Made by a program: the position numbers and the translations under genes
Part shown: piece after piece, positions 29,646 through 37,805 of the stretch
Position numbering within the stretch: the first letter of the stretch is position 1
Layout of the letters: each line of letters begins with the position of its first letter
Notes under the pieces: generated by a model
Told to the model about the DNA's origin: nothing
Databases searched by the model: none
What the model saw: the letters and a program-made list of their open reading frames with translations, nothing else
DNA from: Duganella sp. BJB476
Lineage (GTDB): Bacteria > Pseudomonadota > Gammaproteobacteria > Burkholderiales > Burkholderiaceae_D
NCBI RefSeq assembly: GCF_003416895.1
Contig: NZ_QVIO01000001.1
Span: 682,001 to 746,000, forward strand
DNA length: 64,000 bases
Reading direction: 5' to 3'

Positions 29646-30214
29646 AACCTGCCCTGATCGCCGGCGCCGCTTGCCTGCTGGTGGCCGGCTGCTGGCTGGC
29701 CTGGCGCGGCGACGCCGCCAACCTGCCGCTCCGTGCCGACGCGGGGCAGGGCCCGGCGCAAGCCGGCGATGGCGCGGCGCGCGGCGCTCAATGGCCGCCG
29801 GCGACGCCGGAGCCGGCCGCGCGCGAATTGAAGTTCGTGCCGCTGACACCGGTCGACAGCAGCGGCTCGGCCTGGATGAGCATGGCGGCGGCACGCGAGA
29901 ACGGCGATCCGCGCACGCCGCCCATCGAGCGCGACGCCGAGCCGCGCAGCGCGCCCACGCCGGCCCAGCTGGCCGATCCGCAAGCCTATCAACAATACGA
30001 GGAAGCCCAGCACACGCGGCTGCTGGGCGCCTATGTCGCGGCGGCGGCGACCGAGCTGCCGCGCTTGCAGGCCGACCTGGAACGCGGCCGCCAGGCAGGC
30101 ATTCCGGCCGAGCAGCTGGTCAAGGTCGAGGAAAAAATCGCCCGCATCCAGCGCCAGTCGGCCGACATCGTGAAGGAACATCCTCAAATGCAAGCTAATG
30201 TCATACGCCGGTAA
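29642..30214 (+). CDS. Putative lipoprotein with C-terminal helical region, function unknown
   Basis: 190 residues. MKPALIAGAACLLVAGC is a lipoprotein-type signal with the lipobox VAGC, though it could also be an uncleaved anchor. A Pro/Ala-rich linker precedes a helical stretch (YVAAAATELPRLQADLERGR, VKVEEKIARIQRQSADIVKE) suggestive of a coiled coil. It is the third gene of the operon (ATGA overlap) and is followed by a terminator. It resembles lipase-chaperone-like helpers only in layout; no family is recognised. Confidence 0.7.
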   Translation: MKPALIAGAACLLVAGCWLAWRGDAANLPLRADAGQGPAQAGDGAARGAQWPPATPEPAARELKFVPLTPVDSSGSAWMSMAAARENGDPRTPPIERDAEPRSAPTPAQLADPQAYQQYEEAQHTRLLGAYVAAAATELPRLQADLERGRQAGIPAEQLVKVEEKIARIQRQSADIVKEHPQMQANVIRR

Positions 30215-30264
30215 TTTCTGACTGGCAAGATTGCTGCCTGAAGTCACTGATGTGGTCTACCCTT

Positions 30265-30294
30265 ACTGCCTCTGATCGGAGGCAGTCTTTTTTT
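30265..30294 (+). terminator. Rho-independent terminator
   Basis: Perfect 8-bp stem ACTGCCTC and GAGGCAGT, 6-nt loop TGATCG, followed by C and seven T (30288-30294). It ends the zinc enzyme-PPIase-lipoprotein operon and lies just before the next gene's ribosome site. Confidence 0.9.
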
Positions 30295-30307
30295 GGAAGG
30301 ATGTTTT

Positions 30308-30673
30308 ATGCAGACCGCAGAAGTCGTGTTTTCGCGCCAGCCAGGTGGGGTGAGCATGGCGTTGAGCGTCGGCGGCAGCGTCATCGCCGAAAGCGCCAGC
30401 CAGGAAACCATCGCGCGCGAGCTTCAGATCCGGTTGGTGCGCTTTCTGACGATAGACGGCGTGTTCACGACGGAATTGCCGACCACCGAAAAGACGCTGG
30501 CGCAGGCGTCGGCCGTGGCGTTTGCCGAGCCGATGGCGGCGCTCAAGCTGATCGCCGCCTGTTCGGCGGTGGGCGAAACGGTGGGCTTTCTTTTCCCGGA
30601 ACGCCGGCGCCGTCCGCGCGAACCGCTGGCCGACGGCGCAGCGGACAAGCAGGACAAGCCACAACGGGATTGA
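30308..30673 (+). CDS. Hypothetical protein (121 aa)
   Basis: Starts MQTAEVVFSRQPGGVSMALS at ATG 30308, with GGAAGG 7 nt upstream. It has a mixed alpha/beta N-terminal part and a charged, Arg- and Lys-rich tail. No signal peptide or membrane segment is clear. No family is recognised. Codon use matches the neighbours, so it is likely a real gene. It converges on the sCache gene. Confidence 0.6.
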   Translation: MQTAEVVFSRQPGGVSMALSVGGSVIAESASQETIARELQIRLVRFLTIDGVFTTELPTTEKTLAQASAVAFAEPMAALKLIAACSAVGETVGFLFPERRRRPREPLADGAADKQDKPQRD

Positions 30674-30688
30674 CGCCGCCCGCGGCGC

Positions 30689-31150
30689 TTAATTGTAGAC
30701 GCCGCAACCGATCACCAGGTCGCCGACTTTTTCAACGAAGGTGGACTTGGGCTCGATCGCCTTGCTGCTTGGATTGGGCCATTTGTAATGGACCCAGCCA
30801 CTGCCGGCGCCGTTGGCGACCGCCAGCATGTCCTTGAACAGGTATTTGTCATCCGGGTCCTTCATCTCCAGCACCTGTTTGTTGATGATCTTGGGCAGTG
30901 CCCCGTGCGCCACCATCTTGCCTTGCAGGTCGATCACGAAGATGTACAAGTCGCGGTCGATGAAGCTGCCTTTCGGATTGCTGAACTCGGCCAGCGCGGC
31001 GTCGCGGTCATGGCTCTTCATGTAGGCGACCGCCTTCTTGACCATGGCTTGGGCCTGCTCCGGCGTGCTCTTGTCCGGCGCTGCGCTCGCTCCTATGGAA
31101 ATGATGGCCGCAAGGAAGAAAGTGGCGATGCGCTTGGCAAAATGGATCAT
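30689..31150 (-). CDS. Secreted single-Cache domain protein
   Basis: 153 residues with a signal peptide (about 1-23, ending GASAA). The pattern AQAMVKKAVAYMKSHDRDAA, DLYIFVIDLQGKMVAHG, and GSGWVHYKWPNP is that of sCache_2 domains, which bind small organic acids in chemoreceptors and kinases. Here the domain stands alone without a membrane or output part, so it is a soluble periplasmic binding module of unknown partner. GGAG lies 6 nt before the ATG. Confidence 0.85.
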   Translation of the reverse strand: MIHFAKRIATFFLAAIISIGASAAPDKSTPEQAQAMVKKAVAYMKSHDRDAALAEFSNPKGSFIDRDLYIFVIDLQGKMVAHGALPKIINKQVLEMKDPDDKYLFKDMLAVANGAGSGWVHYKWPNPSSKAIEPKSTFVEKVGDLVIGCGVYN

Positions 31151-31281
31151 GTCGGTCTCCTGGTTGTGGGCATGGCGCGAGCGGCGAGGGCGGCTCCATG
31201 CATGAGGTCAGTTTCGCCCTGGGGCCTACCTTAGCATTCCGGCCGAGGCACCGCAATCGGATTGCTGCCGGACGCGTGTGG

Positions 31282-31287
31282 CATACT
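31282..31287 (+). promoter_or_regulatory. Extended -10 element just before the hydrolase gene
   Basis: TGG-CATACT ends at 31287, only 8 nt before the ATG at 31296, and no ribosome site exists. The transcript would start almost at the start codon. Confidence 0.4.
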
Positions 31288-31295
31288 TGGCCGCT

Positions 31296-32267
31296 ATGAA
31301 GCCCGATGCCATCCGTCGTTTCCTGTCCACGCTCGTCATGCTGTGCCTGCACGGGGCGGCGTCCGCAGCGTCTTGCGTGGAGCCGCCTGCCGATCCCCTG
31401 AACACCTACGACGCGCAACACACTTACGCCAAGCTGGTGCGCGACTATCCCGCCATCCGCATCGCCAGCGCGGCGTTGCCGGTGGACGTGAACCGCATTG
31501 CCGACCTGACCTATGCGCAATATGGCGAGCGCTGCCTGAAGCTGGATCTGTACCTGCCGCTGGCCGCGCGCGCCGACGGCGGCATGCCGGTGGTGGTGCT
31601 GGTGCACGGCGGCGGCTGGCGTGCCGGCTTCCGCTCCGAGTTCGCGCCGATGGCGGTGCGGCTGGCCCAGCATGGCTACGCGGCGGTGGCGATCAGCTAT
31701 CGGCTGTCGGGCGAGGCGGCTTATCCGGCGGCGATCGACGACACGCAGGCCGCCGTGCGCTGGGTGCGCGACCATGCCGGCCTGTATCACCTGAATCCGC
31801 AACGCATCGCGCTGGCGGGCGGTTCGGCCGGCGGCCAGATCGCCAGCCTGGCCGGCGTCACCGGCCGTCTCGACAGCGCGGTGCAGGCCATCGTCAACAT
31901 CGACGGCCTGTCGGACTTCACCGCCGAAGCGGCGCTGAAGTACGAGGACGACCCGGCCAAGCAGCCGTCTGCGGCCGGCGCCTGGTTCGGCGGCCGCTAT
32001 GCCGAGAAGAGCGCGCTGTGGGCCGAAGCGTCGCCGATCCGCTACGTGCGGGCGGGCATGCCGCCCATCTTGTTCATCGCCAGCGCCCAGCCGCGCTTTT
32101 CGGTCGGCCGCGAGGCGATGGCGGCGGCGATGGCACAGGCCGGCGTGGCCAGCAGCACGCTGGTGTTGCCGGATACGCCCCATTCGTTCTGGCTGTTCGA
32201 TCCCTGGCTGCAAACGATTGCCGATGCCACGGTGGCGTTCCTGACTCAACAGATGCCGCAGCGCTAG
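31296..32267 (+). CDS. Secreted alpha/beta hydrolase (HSL/BD-FAE-like esterase)
   Basis: 323 residues with a signal peptide (about 1-23, ending ASA). It has the oxyanion motif VLVHGGGWRAGF, the nucleophile in LAGGSAGGQIA near residue 176, and the catalytic His in DTPHSFWLF. This is the HGGG/GxSxG hormone-sensitive-lipase type that includes feruloyl and carbohydrate esterases. The substrate is unknown. ATG 31296 is chosen for its signal peptide; it lacks a ribosome site and follows a CATACT box. Confidence 0.87.
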   Translation: MKPDAIRRFLSTLVMLCLHGAASAASCVEPPADPLNTYDAQHTYAKLVRDYPAIRIASAALPVDVNRIADLTYAQYGERCLKLDLYLPLAARADGGMPVVVLVHGGGWRAGFRSEFAPMAVRLAQHGYAAVAISYRLSGEAAYPAAIDDTQAAVRWVRDHAGLYHLNPQRIALAGGSAGGQIASLAGVTGRLDSAVQAIVNIDGLSDFTAEAALKYEDDPAKQPSAAGAWFGGRYAEKSALWAEASPIRYVRAGMPPILFIASAQPRFSVGREAMAAAMAQAGVASSTLVLPDTPHSFWLFDPWLQTIADATVAFLTQQMPQR

Positions 32268-32397
32268 CGCCGGAATTTCTGACACTGCCCGCGTGATCGT
32301 CGCAGTCGGGTCAGTGAAATCAATGGCTTAGTTCATGGCCTACAAATTGCGTGAACCCGCTCTTGCTTGATCAATTCAATCCTGAGAGGAATTCACC

Positions 32398-33099
32398 ATG
32401 TCCAGATTACTTCTTATCCTGTTCTGTTGTGCGGTCGCGTGTGGCTCGTCGGTGCAGACGGCGCGCGCCGACGCGATCTACGTGTACGACAATGGCGTGC
32501 CGCTGCTGCCGGGCCAGTCTATCAGCCGGCTTGGAGGAAAGTGGGCCTTCGTCCGCATCGTCCCCTTGGATCTGTTTTATCAGTTCTACATATCGCCGCC
32601 TCCGCCTCCGCCGAATCCGCCGAAGACTTACCGCATCAGAACCGGCGGCCGTATCATCGACATCGGCGATGGCAGGCAGGGCAAGGCGAAACAGCAGGGG
32701 AAGGATGTCATCCTCAGCTATTCGGACGGCCGTGAAGGGGTGATCAGGGATGCGACGGTCAGTTTGCCGGGCGAGCCCGACCCCGCGCCGCCGCCGCCGG
32801 AGAAGGGTGTGATGTCCGGTCCGGTGGACGAGATCGCCCCGGCGGTGGCGCTGGCCGATATCCGGCTGCTGCTGGCGCAGCCGGACCTGGCCGACATTTT
32901 CGGCACAGCGATCGACCTGTCCTACTTCAAATATGATTTCTTCGGAACGGTGCCGATGCAGATTTTTCGCGGCCAGGTGACCTACACCACCGACTCCGGG
33001 CTCAGCGACACCATCCTTGTCGTGCCCGAGCCGGGCACGCTGGCGCTGGCCGGCGCCGGCGTGCTGGCCTGGCTGGCGCAGCGCCGGCGTCGGCGCTGA
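32398..33099 (+). CDS. PEP-CTERM surface-sorted protein
   Basis: 233 residues with an N-terminal signal peptide (about 1-25) and a C-terminal VVPEPGTLALAGAGVLAWLA followed by a run of Arg: the complete PEP-CTERM signal recognised by exosortase in Gram-negative, EPS-making bacteria. The middle has a polyproline stretch (residues about 62-68) and a second Pro-rich stretch near 130. No exosortase gene is in the window. GAGAGGA lies 7 nt before the ATG. Function otherwise unknown. Confidence 0.88.
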   Translation: MSRLLLILFCCAVACGSSVQTARADAIYVYDNGVPLLPGQSISRLGGKWAFVRIVPLDLFYQFYISPPPPPPNPPKTYRIRTGGRIIDIGDGRQGKAKQQGKDVILSYSDGREGVIRDATVSLPGEPDPAPPPPEKGVMSGPVDEIAPAVALADIRLLLAQPDLADIFGTAIDLSYFKYDFFGTVPMQIFRGQVTYTTDSGLSDTILVVPEPGTLALAGAGVLAWLAQRRRRR

Positions 33100-33233
33100 T
33101 CGCGTGGCCCGGAAAAGGGTAGTCCGGCCTCTCCATTTAGCCAGTGGCGCCGCCACGGCGCCCGGCCTAAGATGGTCGCAGCCGCGCTGAACGCAGCGGG
33201 CGCCGTATTCAACCCATCAAAATGGAAGCCACC

Positions 33234-33920
33234 ATGACCAACCCCAAACTTGAAGTACTGACGCCGACCAACTGCCAGCTGATCTTCATCGACCAGCAAC
33301 CGCAAATGGCCTTCGGCGTGCAATCGATGGACCGCCAGGCGCTGAAGAACAACACCGTGGCGCTGGCCAAGGCCGCCAAAGTGTTCAACATCCCGACCAC
33401 CATCACCACCGTCGAGACCGAAGCGTTCTCCGGCCACACCTATCCCGAGCTGCTGGACGTATTCCCCGGCAAGCCGATCCTGGAGCGCTCGTCGATGAAC
33501 TCCTGGGACGACCAGAAAGTGCGCGACGCGCTCAAGGCCAATGGCAAGAAGAAGGTGATCGTTTCCGGCCTGTGGACCGAGGTGTGCAACAACAGCTTCG
33601 CCCTGTGCGCGATGGCCGGGGGCGACTACGAAATCTACATGGTGGCCGATGCCTCCGGCGGCACCTCGAAGGAAGCCCACGACTACGCGATGCAGCGCAT
33701 GATCCAGGCCGGCGTGGTGCCGGTGACCTGGCAGCAAGTACTGCTGGAATGGCAGCGCGACTGGGCCCGCCGCGAAACCTACGACGCCGTGATGGCCATC
33801 GTGCGCGAACACTCTGGCGCCTACGGCATGGGCGTCGACTACGCCTACACCATGGTGCACAAGGCGCCGCAGCGCACCACCACCAGCCACGAGATGCTGG
33901 CCGCCGTACCGGCGAAATAA
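33234..33920 (+). CDS. Isochorismatase-family hydrolase (YcaC-like)
   Basis: 228 residues. Catalytic residues of the family are visible: Asp in LIFIDQQPQMAFG, Lys near NGKKKVIVSG, and Cys in SGLWTEVCNNS. The cis-peptide-forming region VSGLWTEVC is typical. It is cytoplasmic, of the YcaC group whose substrates are unknown. ATG 33234 is preferred over 33222; GGA precedes it. Confidence 0.9.
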   Translation: MTNPKLEVLTPTNCQLIFIDQQPQMAFGVQSMDRQALKNNTVALAKAAKVFNIPTTITTVETEAFSGHTYPELLDVFPGKPILERSSMNSWDDQKVRDALKANGKKKVIVSGLWTEVCNNSFALCAMAGGDYEIYMVADASGGTSKEAHDYAMQRMIQAGVVPVTWQQVLLEWQRDWARRETYDAVMAIVREHSGAYGMGVDYAYTMVHKAPQRTTTSHEMLAAVPAK

Positions 33921-33992
33921 GTCCCGGTGGCCCAGGCTGCTATACAATCGCAGTCTGGTGCTCACCGTGCACTGACCGCCCCGGAGGCTGCT

Positions 33993-34235
33993 ATGTCTAC
34001 CACCCATACTTTTCGTCCCGACTACGTCGGCGCCGAAGTCGTCGAAGCTGGCATTGAAGTTGCCGACCGTAAAGGTCCGGACAGCGCGGCCGCCTATCTC
34101 AGCCAGCGCGGCGTGGCGGACACGGTGATCCAGCGCGTGGTTGCCGAGCCGGAACATCGCCGCAATCCCGGTCGTTTGCGCAGCCGCGACGAGCGCCTGC
34201 TGGAAGAAGCGTCGCGTTTCAAATTCAAGGTTTGA
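33993..34235 (+). CDS. Hypothetical protein (80 aa)
   Basis: Starts MSTTHTFRPDYVGAEVVEAG with GGAGG 5 nt before the ATG. It is a small, charged, probably helical soluble protein whose middle (GPDSAAAYLSQRGVADTVIQ) looks like a compact helical module. No family is recognised. A short gap of 72 bp separates it from the isochorismatase gene and it may be co-transcribed. Confidence 0.7.
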   Translation: MSTTHTFRPDYVGAEVVEAGIEVADRKGPDSAAAYLSQRGVADTVIQRVVAEPEHRRNPGRLRSRDERLLEEASRFKFKV

Positions 34236-34283
34236 AGGGGCAGGCAGCCATAGGCGGAACCGCTCCGCCGTAGGACAGGGACC

Positions 34284-34350
34284 ACATGGCCCTATGTTCC
34301 CAGCCTACATATGGCCCTTACGTGCTCCTATAATCGACCGCACATGGCGC
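34284..34350 (+). promoter_or_regulatory. Promoter region of the Crp/Fnr gene with direct repeats
   Basis: TATAAT lies at 34329-34334, 72 bp before the ATG. ACATGGCCCT (34284-34293) and ATATGGCCCT (34309-34318) are direct repeats 25 bp apart, the second over the expected -35 position; ACATGGCGCG follows downstream of the -10 box. No good TTGACA is present, consistent with an activator- or repressor-controlled promoter. Confidence 0.4.
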
Positions 34351-34406
34351 GGATATAGTGGTGTTCATCAGGTCGCAATGATCGACAACCACCCAAGAGG
34401 CTCGCC

Positions 34407-35153
34407 ATGTACCATGCTACTCATCCTTCCGTATCGCATCATGCAGTGCGCAACACGCAGGCAGAAGCATCCGCACCGGTCGTCAGCCTGACCGGCGCCC
34501 AGCAGAACGATCTGCTGCGCGCATTGTCCCGCGAAGAACTGATCAGTTTGTTCGAGCACCTGGAACTGGTGCCGCTGGACGCAGGCAAACACCTGTTCGA
34601 CTTCGGCGACAAGATGGAATACGCCTACTTCCCCACCAACGCCATCGTCTCGCTGCAATTCGTGACCGAAGACGGCGGCGCCTCCGAGATCGGCGTGGTC
34701 GGCCGCGACGGCGTGGTCGGCGTGTCGATGTATGAAAGCGAACGCGCCAATTGCTCGGCCGTGGTGCAAAGCGCCGGCTACGGCTACCGCATCCGCGCCT
34801 CGGTGCTGCGCTCGGCCTTCTTCGACGGCGGCGCACTGGCCCAGCAACTGATGCGCCACACCAGCGCCTTGTTTGCGCAGCTGGCGCAAACGGTGGCCGG
34901 CGCGCGCCACGGCAGCATCGAGCAGCGCCTGTGCCGCTGGCTGTTGGAACGGCTGGACCGCTCGTTGTCGAATGAATTGAAAGTCACCCAGGAAACCATC
35001 GCCAACCTGCTGGGCGTACGGCGCGAAAGCATCACCTGCTGCGCCGGCAAGCTGCAAGAAAAAGGCATGATCGAATGCCGCCGCGGTACCGTTATCGTCC
35101 TCGACCGCAGCGCCATGGAACGCCATGCCGGCGGCTGCTACGTCCCCGTCTAA
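34407..35153 (+). CDS. Crp/Fnr-family transcription regulator
   Basis: 248 residues. An N-terminal cyclic-nucleotide-binding-like barrel (HLELVPLDAGKHLFDFGDKM, YFPTNAIVSL, IGVVGRDGVVGVSM) and a C-terminal winged helix (KVTQETIANLLGVRRESITC) identify the family. The cAMP-contact residues of true Crp and the FNR cysteine set are not evident, so the effector is unknown. The YFPTNA and EIGVVGRDG motifs are common in this subgroup of proteobacterial regulators. AGAGG precedes the ATG. Confidence 0.9.
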   Translation: MYHATHPSVSHHAVRNTQAEASAPVVSLTGAQQNDLLRALSREELISLFEHLELVPLDAGKHLFDFGDKMEYAYFPTNAIVSLQFVTEDGGASEIGVVGRDGVVGVSMYESERANCSAVVQSAGYGYRIRASVLRSAFFDGGALAQQLMRHTSALFAQLAQTVAGARHGSIEQRLCRWLLERLDRSLSNELKVTQETIANLLGVRRESITCCAGKLQEKGMIECRRGTVIVLDRSAMERHAGGCYVPV

Positions 35154-35347
35154 TGCCTGTACCTGGGCGCATGCTGGAGCTGGTCCAGCTTGCGTTGCAC
35201 CAGCCTGTACCAGGCGCTCGCCCATCTGGTCGCCCTGATCGATTCCTCCACCGTTGCCGCCGACATGCAGCGCTGCACCGCTCTCATCTGGCGGTGCAGG
35301 GCATAGGCGGCGGGGGGCGGCTTGGGGCGTAGGGGCGAGATATCCAT
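35150..35347 (-). CDS. Possible small protein (65 aa)
   Basis: Starts MDISPLRPKPPPAAYALHRQ and is rich in Arg, Gln and Ala. The ribosome site is weak. Its stop codon overlaps the stop of the Crp/Fnr gene on the other strand. Amino-acid composition is plausible for a protein, but there is no recognisable family, so it may be chance. Confidence 0.3.
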   Translation of the reverse strand: MDISPLRPKPPPAAYALHRQMRAVQRCMSAATVEESIRATRWASAWYRLVQRKLDQLQHAPRYRH

Positions 35348-35510
35348 GCCTGCATTCTGGCCCCGTCCCCGTGCCGCCGCTGTGCGTTGGCACACGCAGC
35401 AGCCACCCCGGCCCAACGGCCGCCACATAAACTAGCGCGATTATCTTCGTGTTCAAAGCGCTTGCCGCTCGCTATACTTCGCCCCTGAGAGACATGATTT
35501 AAGGGAACAG
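35348..35510 (+). other. Intergenic region before the TonB-receptor operon
   Basis: Between the Crp/Fnr gene and the receptor are 357 bp; apart from the doubtful minus-strand frame this stretch holds the receptor's promoter. TATACT at 35473-35478 is a -10 candidate, preceded by TGTTCA near 35450-35455 at about 17 bp. AAGGGA lies 5-10 nt before the ATG at 35511. No Fur-box-like sequence is obvious. Confidence 0.4.
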
Positions 35511-37796
35511 ATGGGTAAGCAAGTGAAAGCCGAAGTGAAAGGTTACTGCGCCTTGGCGCTGTGGTCGGTGGGCGCGCTGGCCGCCGCGCAGGCGGCCGAG
35601 ATGGAAGTGGGCACGGGGAAGATCGAGCGCGTCGAGGTCACCGCCACACGCTCGGCCGGCGCGGTCGATGTGCAGCAGGTGCCTGCGGCGATCACGGTGC
35701 TGAAGCCGGACAGCCTGACGCGCTACGGCCAAGGCAATCTCAACGATATCGCCAACCTGGTGCCGGCCATGTCGGTGCAGCAGCAGGCGCCCGGCGTCAA
35801 CAACATTACCATGCGCGGACTGGTGGTGCGCGGCATCGTGCCGTCCGAGGTGCAGGACTCGTCGCTGGTGGCGGTGTACATCGACGACATGCCGGTGACG
35901 CTGAAATCGTCCAATCCCGACCTGAAGGTGCTGGACCTGGAGCGCGTCGAAGTGCTGCAAGGGCCGCAGGGCACGCTGTTCGGCGCCGGCGCGATGGCGG
36001 GCGCGGTGCGCCAGATCACGCAAAAGCCGGACCTGGGCGATCTGTTCGGCACGGTGGAGGCGGTCGGTTCGAACACCTCCGGCTTCGGCGGCGCCAATCG
36101 CAACCTGCGCGGCATGGTCAATGTGCCGCTGAAGGCCGACGTGCTGGGCCTGCGGTTGACGGCCTACACCGGCAACGATTCCGGCTACATCCGCAACCAG
36201 GTCAACGGTAACACCACCAACGACGTCTCCACCAACCAGGGCCGCGCCGCCTTGCGCCTGCGCGCCTCGCCGGACCTGGTGATCGACGCCAGCGTCACCG
36301 CCTCCAACATCAAGGGCGGCGTCAACGACGCCTATGCGGGACTGGCGCCGTTCACCACCATCGCCTTGCTGCCGCAGACCAGCAACGACAAGCTGCAACT
36401 GTATAACCTGGGCGTCAGCTATGACCTGGGTGGCGCACAGCTGGTGTCGTCGACATCCTACCTGCACCGCGACACCCTGTACGTGACTTCGGCCCAGTAT
36501 CCGGCCACCGCCTTCATCTTCGGCGGGAAGAATCCGCTGATGCAGGCCGCCTACACGATCGGCAACGCGGTCAAGGATTTCGCGCAGGAGTTCCGCCTCA
36601 ACTCCAAGGGCTCCGGCCCGCTGAAGTGGACCGCCGGCGCCTTCTTCGAAACCGGCAAGCGCAATACGCGCCAGGATGAACCGACCACCGGCTTCGACGA
36701 ACGCTACGCCGCCACCCACAACTTCCCCGGCTATAACTCGCAGGCCAACGACCTGGCCTTCAATCCGAACGACTTCTTCTCCGGCACGCAGAACACCAGG
36801 TCGCGCCAGCTGGCCTTGTTCGCCGAAGGCACCTACACTGTCTGGGACAAGCTGGACCTGACGGCCGGCCTGCGCCTGTTCAAGGGCACGCAGGACTTCG
36901 ACCTGCGCTTCACCGGCCTGTTCGGCAACCTGGTCGGCGCGACGCCGTCGGCGCCGGTCGGCCAGCCGGAGCTGAGCAACAGCAGCGCCACCTCGCAGGG
37001 CGCCAATCCGCGCTTCGCCGCCGCCTACCATGTCGATGCGGACCATACGCTGTATGCCTCGGTGGGCAAGGGCTTCCGCTACGGCGGCAACAACCAGCCG
37101 GTGCCTTTCAACTTCTGCGGCGTGAATGCGCCGGCCACCTTCGCGCCGGACAGCCTGTGGAACTACGAAGTCGGCTCGAAGAACACGCTGCTGGACCAGC
37201 GCATGACCTTCAACGCCAGCGCCTATGTGATCGAGTGGAAGAACGTGCAGGTGTTTAACAAGCTGCCATGCACCTACTACTTCACGCAGAACGCCGGCAA
37301 GATCCGCAGCGAAGGCCTGGAACTGGAAACCGCCTTCAGGCTGACGCGCCACGCGTCGCTGGGACTGAGCGCCGCCTACAACCACGCCTACGCCACCCGC
37401 ACCGTGGTGACCGGCATCGCCGCGCAGAACATCCCGGAAGGCAGCCGCGCGCCGTACGCGCCGCGCCTGTCCGCCACGGCGACCGCCAGCTACACCGTGC
37501 CGGTGCGCGGCAACGACGAAGTGGGCATCGCCGCCAGCTACGCCTATCACAGCGACGCCTACACCAACTTCGCGGCGGCGCAGGGCAGCTATGCGCAGAT
37601 ACCGTCGTCGAACACGGTCAACGCCACCGTCACCTACAAGACGGGCGCGTACGAGTTCGGCCTGTTCGGCACCAACCTGACCAATGGAGCAAAGATCAGC
37701 GACGTCACGCCGAACACCATCGCCATCCAGCCGGGAGATACTTTGTTCATGGTGCGTCCGCGCACGCTGGGCTTGCGCGTCAAGGCGCGCTTCTGA
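35511..37796 (+). CDS. TonB-dependent outer-membrane receptor
   Basis: 761 residues with a signal peptide (about 1-29, ending AQAA). A TonB-box-like IERVEVTATR, the plug domain (VPAAITVLKPDSLTRYGQGN, NNITMRGLVVRG, LERVEVLQGPQGTLFGAGAM) and a 22-strand barrel ending in the aromatic KARF are present. There is no N-terminal signalling domain. The family mostly imports iron chelates, but the two genes that follow (a membrane desaturase and a PhnD-like protein) are not standard siderophore genes, so the ligand is open. Confidence 0.93.
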   Translation: MGKQVKAEVKGYCALALWSVGALAAAQAAEMEVGTGKIERVEVTATRSAGAVDVQQVPAAITVLKPDSLTRYGQGNLNDIANLVPAMSVQQQAPGVNNITMRGLVVRGIVPSEVQDSSLVAVYIDDMPVTLKSSNPDLKVLDLERVEVLQGPQGTLFGAGAMAGAVRQITQKPDLGDLFGTVEAVGSNTSGFGGANRNLRGMVNVPLKADVLGLRLTAYTGNDSGYIRNQVNGNTTNDVSTNQGRAALRLRASPDLVIDASVTASNIKGGVNDAYAGLAPFTTIALLPQTSNDKLQLYNLGVSYDLGGAQLVSSTSYLHRDTLYVTSAQYPATAFIFGGKNPLMQAAYTIGNAVKDFAQEFRLNSKGSGPLKWTAGAFFETGKRNTRQDEPTTGFDERYAATHNFPGYNSQANDLAFNPNDFFSGTQNTRSRQLALFAEGTYTVWDKLDLTAGLRLFKGTQDFDLRFTGLFGNLVGATPSAPVGQPELSNSSATSQGANPRFAAAYHVDADHTLYASVGKGFRYGGNNQPVPFNFCGVNAPATFAPDSLWNYEVGSKNTLLDQRMTFNASAYVIEWKNVQVFNKLPCTYYFTQNAGKIRSEGLELETAFRLTRHASLGLSAAYNHAYATRTVVTGIAAQNIPEGSRAPYAPRLSATATASYTVPVRGNDEVGIAASYAYHSDAYTNFAAAQGSYAQIPSSNTVNATVTYKTGAYEFGLFGTNLTNGAKISDVTPNTIAIQPGDTLFMVRPRTLGLRVKARF

Positions 37797-37805
37797 TCGT
37801 CCGCG

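Noticed and set aside
35154..35510. Further small genes in the 357-bp gap before the TonB receptor
   Set aside because: Only one weak 65-codon minus-strand frame has plausible composition; plus-strand frames there are Arg-rich and lack start signals.
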